Of a DNA stretch of 64,000 nucleotides, positions 28,101 to 43,100 are shown piece by piece. Source of the DNA: Atrina japonica (Eukaryota; Mollusca; Bivalvia; Pterioida; Pinnidae); assembly GCA_030159075.1 (NCBI GenBank), contig BROG01000397.1, positions 533,501 through 597,500 on the forward strand. The letters are read 5' to 3'. The notes below the pieces were generated by a model. That model saw only the letters and a program-made list of their open reading frames with translations. It did not search any database and had not been told where the DNA came from. The stretch's first letter is position 1, and every line of letters starts with the position of its first letter. The translations under genes and the position numbers were made by a program.

Positions 28101-31100
28101 ACATAACAAGGCAGTACCTGTACATTAAACATATCATGTCAGTACCTGTACATTATACATAACAAGGCAGTACCTGTACATTAAACATATCATGTCAGTA
28201 CCTGTACATTATACATAACAAGGCAGTACCTGTACATTAAACATATCATGTCAGTACCTGTACATTATACATATCATGTCAGTACCTGTACATTAAACAT
28301 ATCATGTCAGTACCTGTACATTATACATAACAAGGCAGTACCTGTACATTAAACATATCATGTCAGTACCTGTACATTATACATAACAAGGCAGTACCTG
28401 TACATTATACATATCAAGGCAGTACCTGTACATTATACATATCATGTCAGTACCTGTACATTAAACATATCATGTCAGTACCTGTACATTATACATATCA
28501 TGTCAGTACCTGTACATTATACATATCATGTCAGTACCTGTACATTATACATATCATGTCAGTACCTGTACATTAAACATATCATGTCAGTACCTGTACA
28601 TTAAACATATCATGTCAGTACCTGTACATTAAACATATCATGTCAGTACCTGTACATTAAACATATCATGTCAGTACCTGTACATTAAACATATCATGTC
28701 AGTACCTGTACATTAAACATATCATGTCAGTACCTGTACATTATACATATCATGTCAGTACCTGTACATTTAAACATATCATGTCAGTACCTGTACATTA
28801 TACATATCATGTCAGTACCTGTACATTAAACATATCATGTCAGTACCTGTACATTATACATATCATGTCAGTACCTGTACATTAAACATATCATGTCAGT
28901 ACCTGTACATTATACATATCAAGGCAGTACCTGTACATTAAACATATCAAGGCAGTACCTGTACATTAAACATATCATGTCAGTACCTGTACATTAAACA
29001 TATCAAGGCAGTACCTGTACATTATACATATCAAGGCAGTACCTGTACATTATACATATCAAGGCAGTACCTGTACATTAAACATATCAAGGCAGTACCT
29101 GTACATTAAACATATCGTATCATGTAAAGATGGGATATTTTTCATACATTGCTTCTAAAGGAGGTTTTTAAGCCTTAGATGACGTCACAGTATAAATGTA
29201 ATGTGTCACAGATTAATGATGTCAGAATTGTGCGAGTCACTGAAAAGAAATAAGATATGGTAGGTCCTGTAGAATACTTTTATACGTTGTTGTGTATATT
29301 TATGATTTACTTTAAAATGTTAGAAAACATTACAAAGAAGGCAGTCATACAGATATAAAATTTACACAGAGAAAGAATGTGACCTTTTTACACTTTAAGT
29401 GGCGTTGCTGTCATTAAACATATAGAAGTTATTTCAGTGTGATGTTATGGCAGTAACTCAGGAATGTTGTAGTTTTTATAGTTGTAAGTTTAAACTGCAT
29501 GGGTGTCAGTATTGTATAGCTTGGATGTAATGGCTGAAAGTCAAAACTGTAGAAAATAAATTTAGGTCAGTGAAAGCTTTCCCAAAATCCCAGACCTCTA
29601 GAAAATAATGCATGACCCATATAGAGGAAGTTGTCTGATGTAATATAGATTCTATTAAATACTCTGTTTTTAAATGGCATTTGTTTCAACACGATCTAAA
29701 TCTAATAATAGATACAAAATACAATTTCCCCAAAATTACAGATTATAACATAGAAAATAAATAGATTGTAGCCTTACGCCATTTTTCCTGGTTTATATAT
29801 TCAACTGGAAATAGATGCTGTAGAAGAAACAGAATGAAACGGATCAAATCTCAGGCCTGCTTGGACTCTAACTTATTTAGTGTCTGCTTCATCTGTGATT
29901 ATCTGTCAATCTAATTTAAAACCGATCTCTCACCGCTTCAGTTTTCTGTTATGTCATGTTGAGGATCTAACACATTACGCTATGGGGTCACATGCAGGTG
30001 ACCTCTCATAGATGTGTGATGTTCGACCAATGAAAATGCAACGTAAAAAAATTAATGGCAAAGAGATGATATTTATTTTATAAAAAAGAAAACCATCAGT
30101 CTGAAAAATTTCATTGAAATATCTTTTGTGATTTGAACCCATCCAGGGTTATGAATATAATTCTGTACTACCGTATTTTGTGTGCTCAGTTTTGCTTATA
30201 ATGTTAAAAATGTTTACATCCCTTTGCTATTTGATGGCTTAGATGAATGTGTAAGTCGCTTTTTCATTGGTCGAAAATGACACACCTAGGAGGTCATTCA
30301 CACGTGACCCCATAGGGAATTGTGCTAGATCCTATACGTGACATATCAGAAAACAGGAGCGATTAGAGATTGGTTCATAATTAGATTGATAATCTGTAGT
30401 ACCCTTTACTTAACAGTCCATATATGTTCAACTTCATGTCAAAATGTTGAATTGATAGGAACAATGATGCAGATGTTGCAACACCAGAACTCGCAAACTA
30501 AAAAATATAACCTTACATTAGTCTTTGTTAACTCATTTGTCCCTAAAGACTGGACTGGTCTAAGTCATTGATTTACAAAAGAGTCCATTGTTTTTCAGTG
30601 GTTGATGAGTTAAATAATATACATAGTGTTTTGATCTAAGACTGGTTAGAATCATTCACTGTTTATCAGTGTGATTGGTCATTATGATAAAACTTCTTTA
30701 CAAAATGTTCCTGTTAGCTTGTAGGGTTTTTCACTGCTTATGTAAATGTTATCTATATGTTCATCTGCCTGTTATGTGGCTGTGACATTTAGCCAGATTT
30801 AATTTTTCTTTTTAATTCAGCTCTGCTTCATCCCCTTCCTTTAATTTGGTACATATCAGCCCAGAATTTCCAGTCCTGTTTCATCTCCTTGATATGCATC
30901 AGCATAGTATTTCCAGTTCCGCTTCACTGCCTTCCATTAGTTAGGTACATGTATATATCAGCCAATTGTTTCCAGTTCTGCTTCATCGCCTCCCATTAAT
31001 ATGGTATATATCACTATATCAGCCCATTGTTTCCTGTTCTGCTTCATTGCCTCCCATTAATATGGTATATGTCACTATATCAGCCCACTATTTCCAGATC

Positions 31101-34100
31101 TGCTTCACCGCCTTCCATTAGTTAGGTACATGTATATATCAGCCCATTGTTTTCAGTTCTGCTTCATCGCCTCCCATTGATATGGTATCTATCACTATAT
31201 CAGCCCAGTATTTCCAGATCTGCTTCACCGCCTTCCATTAGTTAGGTACATGTATATATCAGCCCATTGTTTCCAGGTCTGCTTCACCCCCTCCCATTAA
31301 TATGGTATATATAGCTATATCAGCCCAGTATTTCCAGTTCTGCTTCATCGCCTCCCATTGATATGGTATCTATCACTATATCAGCCCAGTATTTCCAGAT
31401 CTGCTTCACCGCCTTCCATTAGTTAGGTACATGTATATATCAGCCCATTGTTTCCAGGTCTGCTTCACCCCCTCCCATTAATATGGTATATATAGCTATA
31501 TCAGCCCAGTATTTCCAGTTCTGCTTCATTGCCTCCCATTAATATGGTATATATTATTATATCAACCCAGTATATCCAGATCTGCTTCACGCCGTTTCAT
31601 TAACCCTTTGGTTTGTCTGCCTATAATGTCACCTTTCAATTTGTCCACCTATAATGTCACCACTCAGTTTGTCCACTAATAACGTCACCACTCAGTTTGT
31701 CCTCATATGATTCCACCTCAGTTTGTCCACTTATAATGTCACCTCTCAGTTTGTCCACCTATAATATCACCTCTCAGTTTGTCTACCTATAATATCACCT
31801 CTCAGTTTGTCCACCTATAATATCACCTCTCAGTTTGTCCACTTATAATATCACCTCTCAGTTTGTCCACCTATAATATCACCTCTCAGTTTGTCCACTT
31901 ATAATTTCACCTCTCAGTTTGTCCACCTATAATGTCACCTCTCAGTTTGTCCACTTATAATGTCACCTCTCAGTTTGTCCACCTATAATATCACCTCTCA
32001 GTTTGTCCACCTATAATATCACCTCTCAGTTTGTCCACCTATAATATCACCTCTCAGTTTGTCCACTTATAATATCACCTCTCAGTTTGTCCACTTATAA
32101 TGTCACCTCTCAGTTTGTCCACTTATAATGTCACCTCTCAGTTTGTCCACTTATAATGTCACCTCTCAGTTTGTCCACCTATAATATCACCTCTCAGTTT
32201 GTCCACCTATAATGTCACCTCTCAGTTTGTCCACTTATAATGTCACCTCTCAGTTTGTCCACTTATAATATCACCTCTCAATTTGTCCACTTATAATGTC
32301 ACCTCTCAGTTTGTCCACTTATAATGTCACCTCTCAGTTTGTCCACCTATAATTTCACCTCTCAGTTTGTCCACCTATAATATCACCTCTCAGTTTGTCC
32401 ACCTATAATATCACCTCTCAGTTTGTCCACCTATAATATCACCTCTCAGTTTGTCCACCTATAATATCACCTCTCAGTTTGTCCACCTATAATATCACCT
32501 CTCAGTTTGTCCACCTATAATATCACCTCTCAGTTTGTCCACCTATAATATCACCTCTCAGTTTGTCCACCTATAATGTCACCTCTCAGTTTGTCCACTT
32601 ATAATGTCACCTCTCAACCTATAATTCTCCTCTTAGTTTTTGTTACAGCCGTCAATGACAGGATGTATTATGGTATGACGTCTGTCCGTCCGGTTGTTTT
32701 ATGCCATAACTCGAACAATTATGGCCCAATTTTTGTCAAACTTGGTAGGATGCTTCATTGCACGAACAGTTCAAACGAGTACTGTAAATCTAAAATGGTG
32801 AAAATTTAATTATATTTGGCAGAGTTATGTCCCATTTATTGACAAATACGGGCAATATGTACAAAATGCAGGAACTTTTTTGTATTTCCTTCAATTCCTA
32901 AAAAATTTGGTATGGTATCACAACAAGCAATAGTATTTAACATATAATACAGTTTTTGTTGTCTTGTTTCGTCTTTCCACAGAATTGGAGTTATGGCCCT
33001 TCGTGACCTAGTTTCTGGTTTCTCATGTTCAATTTTTTTGTGGACACAACAGTTTTCACCCGAATATTTCGTGATTCAGCATGTGTGATTGTTATCATAT
33101 TAAGATGTGCATATCGTAAAATGAAGATGCTGCATTAATTATGGCCCTTTGATTGCCAAAAGGGCATTTTGTAGAAAATGCTAGATCTTTTTTTACTATT
33201 CATTTCTTGTGGGTGCAACTAGTCCTGCGAATCGATATGTATGATTGGTGTCATATGAAGATGTGCATATCGTAAAATGAATATGCTGTGTTAATTTTCT
33301 CAAGAGTTACAGCCCTTTGATTGTCAAAAAGGACATGTAGAAAATGCAAAAAGTTTTTTATTTTTCATCTAATTCCTTTCAAACTTGATATCACAAGCAA
33401 GAAGCAATAATGTTTAACATAGAATATGGGTTTTGTTGTAGTGTTTCAACTTTCTGCGGCACAATCCCTTCATGACTGGTTCTCAGTGTTCTCACTCAAA
33501 TGTTTCACGATCAAATATGTCTGATCCTTATCATAAAATTGTCAAGGGACTGACCAATCAGTGATGTGTTGCCATGGTAGTTAGGACTAAAAGTTAGGAC
33601 TTAGGACTTTTTGTGAATCCAGGACCAGTCTTTCACAGATCAGATTTGAACATTTGATAGTGGAAGCCAATATTCCTCCGGGATCTCTTGTTAGAATTAC
33701 ACTCCATTCCACATAGTTTCATCACTTATCACCTGGTGATACAGATCGCTGTATACATCATATGTATGTCCCCTTTCCAGCAAAATGGGAATTGGATTTG
33801 GCAGAGACGGGCGTATCATGAGCTCAAAGCACTCTTGTTCACCTATATTGTTACCTCCTACTTTTTCCACCTATAATGTTATCTCTCAGTTTGTCCATCT
33901 TTAATGTCACCTAGTTTTTCCATTTTAGATGTCACCCCAGATGTTGTTTTCTATATCATTACCCATAATGCCAATTTCATAGGCAAATTTTCCTTTGTGT
34001 CACCTTAATGTGTACAAATGGTATTTAATAAATGGAAACTTGATTTTTTCCCATCATAATATCATTTTAAGATCATTTTTACCTGACATTGTCATCAGTT

Positions 34101-37100
34101 TCTAATAAAATTGAAATTTTTTTCTAAATGCATGCAAGGCAAGGCTATTGATAAACAAATTCACATGGTATGCTTGTAGATTATGCACCTATTTTTCATA
34201 ACACATTTTATTTTTAGCATTTGTCTGTGCTTGAGTGGTCGAGCCGGCGTGACCCTAGCCAGATGGTAAATATAGATATTTAACCTCTGTTTATTTCTCT
34301 GAGGAGCTGAACTATGGCTAAACAATACTTTTGATAAATCCCTTTATTGTACAAATGTAAAGGTTTTAAATGGAGATCAAGTTCCTTTTTATAACAACTA
34401 GAACTGTTTTATCTGAGTGACAGATATAATATTTGTGCAGATACAGATGTTGATATCTTTCATTGTAGACTTGTTTGTATACATTTGTTTTAATTGTCTG
34501 TAATTTTGATCACTTGGTAGGTGAACATGATATAGGATTTACATCTGTAATTTTGATCACTTGGTAGGTGAACATGATATAGGATTTACATCTGTAATTT
34601 TGATCACTTGGTAGGCGAACATGATATAGGATTTACATCTGTAATTTTGATCACTTGGTAGGCGAACATGATATAGGATTTACATCTGTAATTTTGATCA
34701 CTTGGTAGGCGAACATGATATAGGATTTACATCTGTAATTTTGATCACTTGGTAGGCGAACATGATATAGGATTTACATCTGTAATTTTGATCACTTGGT
34801 AGGTGAACATGATATAGGATTTACATCTGTAATTTTGATCACTTGGTAGGTGAACATGATATAGGATTTACAACAAAACTTTGCATAGAGAAAATACAGT
34901 TAAAAAAGATTTTGGCAGCATGTAATATGATCTATTGTAAATACATGTACATGAAAAAAGGGAAATAACTGGTGCACAACTCCATGTTCTTTGTATATGG
35001 AATGTAAATGAAAACTCAACTCAAACCCATGTGTCTGTATAAATTTGATCAAAATTTTCAGTACAGAAAAGTTTTAATATGGCTAAAGTCACAGTATGAG
35101 TGTTATTAGATAAGTTTTTAGTCCAGTTAAAGACATAGAATGATGAGGGGCATACTCATTTCAAACATTCAAGTTCATGCTGCTTAAATATCTGAGAAAT
35201 ATATATCCATTATAGACCTGTATATCACTAGCAATATCAACATATATTTCTTCTACTTCTCTCAGTTAAACTATGATATTGCATGTGGTTATGCTTATTT
35301 CTGTAGAAGTTTACTGTACATTCATTTTCACTGGTAGTTTTTGCATCCCATGCTGTCAGCCAATCCCCTTTTTATGTACAAAAAAAAATCTGAAAATGGT
35401 TGTTCCAAAATAAAGCTCAGTTGATATCCTGTAATGTTAATATTGTATATACAAATAAAATCAGAATTTCTAGACATAAAAGTTGTGTTGAATGGTATCA
35501 TAGCTTGCCTTGCAGTGAATTGATTTTAGAAATTAAAAAATTCATTACTAATACACATGAAGTTAAAAAATAACATGGGTGACTTTTTTGCCCAAAATAC
35601 TCTTTTGTCCAATAGATCTACAATTTTTATGTTTACATTGTATATCCACACATCAACATATAGCAATATCTGGGTATTTTGGACAACATACAAGATGCAC
35701 TGTATACTTGGAAATTTCTGCCATTTTATGACATGAACATATTCACTTGCCTTAAAATGGCCTAAATCACCATTGTCTCATTGAGGAAATGTATGTCTTT
35801 GCTTCAGTTAATAAACTTGAAAATTTGGCTTTCATTTTATATTCACCTTCTCATCTAAGGACGAAAATGGCAACTAAGAAAGGGATGTGAAAATATCCAA
35901 GTTTCGGTATTGTGCATGTGTCTTTTGCATGTTTGTGGTAAGTGATGGGCATGTGTACTTATTAACTCTTTTATTGCTTGCTATTCAGAAGTATTTCATG
36001 TGTCAATAAGTATTTCATAATGGTAAAAATATAAAACTTGAATTTCCTTTTTAGATCCATGAAGTGTCATTATGGGCCAGGGAGCAATCAGAAGAGTTAA
36101 GTCCAAATTTGACAGAATTTACAGAGCATTTTAATAAAATGTCTTACTGGTAAGTTTTTTTTTTCACGGCATATTCTTTTGTGTATATATACATATGGCA
36201 AAATATTTATCATGTGCAATATCAACGTTAGTTGAAAAAAAGGAAATACGTGCACAAATGCAGGTATTGCAATGCATTTCATGTCTCCAGAAACTCATTG
36301 TTTTTTATGAAAGTTAACAGGGATGAAGTACTCATTATCCCCTACCAGAGTTGTTGAAATTCAGCTTAATGTGCTCAGGGGTGGATCCAGAGTTGGACAA
36401 AAATGCTCATGGAGGGGAGCTTCCTTTTTCATACTCCTTCTTTAGACCCAGTTCCCACAATAAAATGATAATGTTGGAATGTCAGATTTCTTATGTGTTT
36501 AACCTACATATATTTCTTGGTCTTTTTTCACATTTGATTATGCTCAAATCTATCTAAATGAATTTAATATTAGAAGCAATCTTGACGTAGAAAAGAATGG
36601 TATTGATGTGCCACGAGATCACAGTACACCCCACCCCTCCCTGAGCCATTGTATTTATAAATGTATGTGGTTAGACATTAACAGGTTCCAAGTACAGCAG
36701 TGACATCATTTAATCAATTTCTCATTTTTACAGGTGCAGAACACAGATTTTGATACATGAAGATGCAAAGGATCGAGAAAAGTACTTTCTCAAATTTATC
36801 AAAATTATGAGGGTGAGATTTTTTATTTTTCAGTGAATCTAAGAAATTGTATCATCAATATCAGTTGTCAAGAAATTGTCATATAGCAAAGGGGAAATAA
36901 CTCTAAGAGCAATGTAGAGTCTTTTTGATTGCTTAATGTTGAGTTTGTCAAGTAGAGTCACTTGTTGTCATGGATACTACACTGATGAGACAGCATGTGT
37001 GTAACCACTGTAAGCTCGTAAATTTTCGCAGGACTTCATTTTCGCATTACACAAGTTTTAAATGTATTTGCAAAATAATATTTTTGCAATTCTGCATGAC

Positions 37101-40100
37101 TGTTTAGTCATACTATTATCATTCTTCATTATGGATAATTTTATGTTCGCAAGCAAGAACTCTCGCAAAAATACGCATAAATAAATTCTGACAAATAAAA
37201 CAGTAATCAAAATCTAAAGCTAACACATGACGTACTGATACAGATTTGTTGATAAATGTAAAAGATCAGCAAAAGTTTGCTCATATGTAAATATATTGAT
37301 ACATCTAAGTGAGGAACTTTGATAAAGAACAAACTGGCCGATGTCCATAGCTATTCACATAACAATATGTACCCGTGCACCTCAACATTTGAATTGACTG
37401 TTTGATGATGTAATCATTGTACATCATTTACTTTTGACAGCATTTACGAAAGTTGAATAATTTCAACTCTTACTTGGCTATCTTGTCAGCCGTTGATTCA
37501 GCACCCATTAGACGGTTGGAGTGGCCAAGACAAAATCTAGAGGTAGGTTTCAATTCAGTAACAGATGCTGACCTTGAATAAATCATAATAGTTTGAGAAT
37601 AAAAATAATATTTTGTTATTCTGATGTTGTCCTTGAATTCAGAACTAATTGCACAAAAACTATATGCTACCACAGTTATCTAATATGAAGTCATCGAGTT
37701 ATAAGGTATAGAAAATGGAATGCCAGGGATTTAAAATACAGTAAAACCTGCTATAGCAGCCACCTCTATATAAGGATCACCTGTCTATAAAGGCCACTTT
37801 AGAAAAGTTCCTTGACTGCATACTTCAACTAAATTGAACTTGTGTATAAGGGTCACCTGCACATAAAGGTCAATATTATCTGGTCCCTTGGGTGGCCCCT
37901 ATATACAGGTTTTACTGTAAACCTGGTATTTTCACCTCAAGTTATATTCTATCTTTTATGAGAGATATCAGGTCCATTATCCATCACGTTTGTCTTATTA
38001 ATAACGTGATATTTTTTCTCCATGCTGATATAATTTATGTAGTCAGCATTTAAAGTTATAAAGTAAAACATTATATCAAAAGCAAAAATATACTTTCAAA
38101 TTGAAAATTTAATACCAGCATTTGTAATGCACCAACTTGTTTGTACAACATTCAAGAAATAGACTTTAATCTGTGCTGCCATCTCCTATCAGTGGCTTAC
38201 AGTTAATAATTAGGAATGCCCTAAATAAACAATCCATAATGACTGCTGGTATCAATTACGCAACTATAATCCGAATTCAAAATTCAAATGCCAACACGGA
38301 AATGTCAAAACACGTGGTTTTTGAAAATTGGGATCAAGGTGCCGACTAATGTGTATTTCTTTTCAATGGCGACAAGATAAATCATTAAAAGAAGCAGGCC
38401 AAAATGAAGCTGATACAGATAAATAAGGCAAATAAATAAACATATGAAACAAGTAGAATGTCAAGAAAGTATTACCACACGATTATAATGGATTATAATG
38501 GACGCTTTAACACCACAACTCGGATTAGTCTTTAATCAAATCTAAAATCTAGTCAGTAATGATTTAATTGGCCTCGGGCAGAAAGAACATTTGGTCTAGT
38601 TTATCTATGATATCACGTAAGCTGACTGAAATTTAATTTTTTATATTTATTTTTATAAGTAACTCGCAAATTTGTTTCGCTGGATGTTAAAAAATGGTCA
38701 CCAGTGGGACATAGACTGAAAAAAAAACATGATAATTTCCCACACCTATGTAATGTGAGCACCCCAAATATGGATATCATTTTAAAGTGAAAAAAGAGTG
38801 CACATTATATGGGTTTTTACGGTATTCACCCCGTCTTAAACTTGCCCTTAATCACTGTAGTCTCATGAAAGGGATTTATGTCTGTGCTTCTATTACCGGT
38901 ATCTAGCCTGAAAAGGGCGAACATTTCCAGGTCTTCAGGAATATAGTCCTAAATAACATCACATGTTGACAATATGTATCTATTAAAATAATTTACATCT
39001 GTAATTTTCATGATTTTGTTTCATTCCAGGCTCTGAAAGAATTCTGTCAGCTGATTGACAGTTCAGGCTCCTTCCGAGCCTATAGACAAGCACTGGCAGA
39101 GACAGAACCGCCATGTATACCATACATGTAAGTTGTGGTTTTTTTATATCTGATATTAGAAGATGCAATTTTAAATTTCATGTATTATTTTAATTCTTGA
39201 TTCTAATGTTTACTTTCGCTTGCTATATGTTTCCTCTAAAGTCAAATCCATTTTCATTCTCAAATACATGTTGTATTTTATTTTTAGCTCTGTGAGCTTA
39301 TGCCATGGCATGATGTATGACTGTGTAACTCATATTTTCAGACTTTCAGAATTTTGATAAAACTTTAACAAAAGTATGTTTGGGCTGTCCCAATCTGATT
39401 TGTGTTTGTTAGGTTGTTAAAGTCAGGTCATGATGACCTAGTGACACAGAAATCTGAAAAATTCTGTCTGAACCAGCGAATAGAAGGCAAATTTGACATG
39501 ATATGTGGGTTCTTGAGGTCCGTAAACATAAAGTGTTCATTTGGTGAAATTTGTTGAAAAATAGGTCACAGTTTTTTGGCATTCATTTTTCATACTTTGA
39601 AAAATGCTTATTTTAAAATGAATGGCTACATTATATAATGTAGGTAATCTTAATAGTGTAACAATGGACATATGTATATACACCCTGTAACACAAAATTT
39701 ATCTATATTTCAATTCCAATGGTCCCCAATGACACAAAAATGCTAATCTATAATTTAGCAGTGCTAGTAACTTGTAATTCAGCAGTACTCCTCTATGATT
39801 GAATGTTGCTAACCTTTAATTCAACAATACCTAACATTAATTCAACAATACCTAACATTAATTCAACAATACCCAACATTAATGCAGCAATCCTCACCTA
39901 TAATTCAGCAGTTTTATGCTAGACAGCATTTTTTTCTCTCTTTCAGAGGGTTGATTTTACAAGATTTAACATTTATCAACATTGGCAATCAGGACTTGTT
40001 ACCTGACGGTAACATCAACTTTGCCAAGCGTTGGCAGCAGTTCAACATTCTGGATAACATGCGAAGGTTTAAAAAATGGTAAGAAGCTGTTCTGTTCTGC

Positions 40101-43100
40101 TGTGTTGTCAGAAATTTGTTTAGATCATCATTTTGTAACTTGACATGAACATGATGACATTAGTTGACTTTGACCTTGACCTTTGAATTACAGTGCTCCA
40201 CGATTTGGCCATATTGACTTCTCTTTTTTGTCACCTGCCTAATATTGTTGGAACAGATTTCCATCACTAAGCATTGTTTTTTTTTTTGGCACACTTGTTC
40301 AGACTTGGTTAAATTATCAAATATAAATAACAAGGTAAGTATGAAACTTCAAGTTAAATGTCTTCCCAGATAATCAGGTAGTAAGATTAACATTTCATTC
40401 CTATGTGAACTTAAGTCTTGGATTTATTAAGTGAGTTGAACATAAGTACGTTGACAAAAGAAGAAAATGGGAATCTCCATTCCTGAGTGGTTGGAGCGCC
40501 TTAAACCATCAAGTCGACCTTTGGGTTCAAGTCCCTGGTAATGGTCAAGTTACAAGAGGAAGATGTTTGCAGTCAATAGTTTTTAATCCACTCATGGCAG
40601 GCTGTAGTTATCAGTGTCTGTTCTTTGTTAACCCCTGACCTGATGATATATTTCTTTGATTCCATCATTCATTTGGAGTGGCAAGTATTTGATATAAAGT
40701 GATTTGTGAACATTCTAATTTATACTGGTGTGTTAACATTCTTAACTGTAGCAAATGTTAACATTGTTATTTTTAACAAAGATTGACATTGTTATTTTTA
40801 GCAAAGATTAACATTCTGATTCCTATAGATTCGTAAACATTGTTCATTATCACAAAGGTTAACATTCTTAATCCTGTAGATATGTTAACATTATTTGTCA
40901 CAAAGGTTAACATTCTTAATCCTATAAAATACATATACATTTTAAATTGGAGCTCAACTGATGAAGTCTAATTGACAGAAACGATTGTCTTGCGCATTAT
41001 AACTTTAATATTATGTTTATAATATATATATGTCACAAAGATTAACATTATTAATCCTATAGATATGTTAACATTTTTTTTTTGTCAAGATATGTTAACA
41101 TTGTTATTTGTCACAAAGTTTAACATTCTTAATCCTATAAATATGTCACAAAGATTAACATTCTTAATCCTATAAATATGTCACAAAGATTAACATTCTT
41201 AATCCTATAAATATGTCACAAAGATTAACATTCTTAATCCTATAGATATGTTAAACTTTTTTTTGTCAAGATATGTTAACATTGTTATTTGTCACAAAGA
41301 TTAACATTCTTAATCCTATAGATATGTCACAAAGATTAACATTCTTAATCCTATAGATATATCACAAAGATTAACATTCCTAATCCTATAAATATGTTAA
41401 CATTGTTATTTGTCACAAAGGTTTACATTCTTAACCCTTAGACTGCTATGCACAACTATTGTTGTGCCACCATTAATAGTCACTCAGTGCTACCACTACT
41501 AAAGTTGTTTCTGTGACTCATCATTGTAGATGTTGTCATACAAGGTTTTCACCTGTACAGGTGACAATGACACATTACTCAAGATAAGACAGTATCTTTA
41601 TAAAGTATGAACACTGACAAACATTTTGATGTATGTTTTATCTCTGTGTCTCGTATACTTTTTGAATTATCTGAAATAAAAAAGTGTAACATAATTTCTT
41701 TTAATTACAAATAATTAATGCAGCAGTGGGGGCCTATACTGACTCTAGTAAGGTAGCAGTCAAAGGGTTAATCCTATAGATATATCACAAAGGTTAACAT
41801 TCTTTATCCTATAGATATGTTAACATTGTTATTTGTCACAAAGGTTAACCTATAGATGTGTTACAAAGGTTAACATTCATAATCCTATAGATATGTTAAC
41901 ATTGTTAATCCTATACATGTAGATACATGTATATTAAAATTGTTAATCTTATAGATACATTAACATTCTTAATCCTATAGAAATGTTAACATTCTTAATC
42001 CTGTAGAAATGTTAACAATCTTAATCTTATAGATATGTTAACATTCTTAATCCTATAGATATGTTAACATTCTTTATCCTATAGATATGTTAACATTCTT
42101 AATCCTATAGATATGTTAACATTGTGAATCCTATAGATATGTTAACATTCTTAATCCTATAGATATGTTAACATTGTGAATCCTATAGAAATGTTAACAA
42201 TCTTAATCCTATAGATATATTAACATTCTTAATCCTATAGATACGTTAACATTGTGAATCCTATAGATATGTTAACATTCTTAATCCTATAGATATGTTA
42301 ACATTGTGAATCCTATAGATATGTTAACATTGTGAATCCTATAGATATGTTAACATTGTAAATCCTATAGAAATGTTAACAATCTTAATCCTATAGATAT
42401 ATTAACATTCTTAATCCTATAGATATGTTAACAATGTGAATCTTATAGATATGTTAACATTGTGAATCCTATAGATATGTTAACATTCTTAATCCTATAG
42501 ATATGTTAGCATTGTGAATCCTATAGAAATGTTAACAATCTTAATCCTATAGATATGTTAACATTGTGAATCCTATAGATATGTTAACATTGTGAATCCT
42601 ATAGATATGTTAACATTCTTAATCCTATAGATATGTTAACATTCTTAATCCTATAGATATGTTAACATTCTTAATCCTATAGATATATTAGCATTCTTAA
42701 TCCTATAGATATATTAACATTGTGAATCCTATAGATATGTTAACATTCTTAATCCTATAGATATATTAACATTCTTAATCCTATAGATATGTTAACATTC
42801 TTAATCCTATAGATATGTTAACATTGTGAATCCTATAGATATGTTAACATTGTGAATCCTATAGATATGTTAACATTCTTAATCCTATAGATATGTTAAC
42901 ATTGTGAATCTTATAGATATGTTAACATTCTTAATCCTATAGATATATTAACATTCTGAATCCTATAGATATGTTAACATTCTTAATCCTATAGATATGT
43001 TAACATTCTGAATCCTATAGATATGTTAACATTCTGAATCCTATAGATATGTTAACATTCTTAATCCTATAGATATGTTAACATTGTGAATCCTATAGAT

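Noticed and set aside
26060..29116. CRISPR-like regular repeats
   Set aside because: The units are contiguous with no unique spacers, and the context is a eukaryotic intron.
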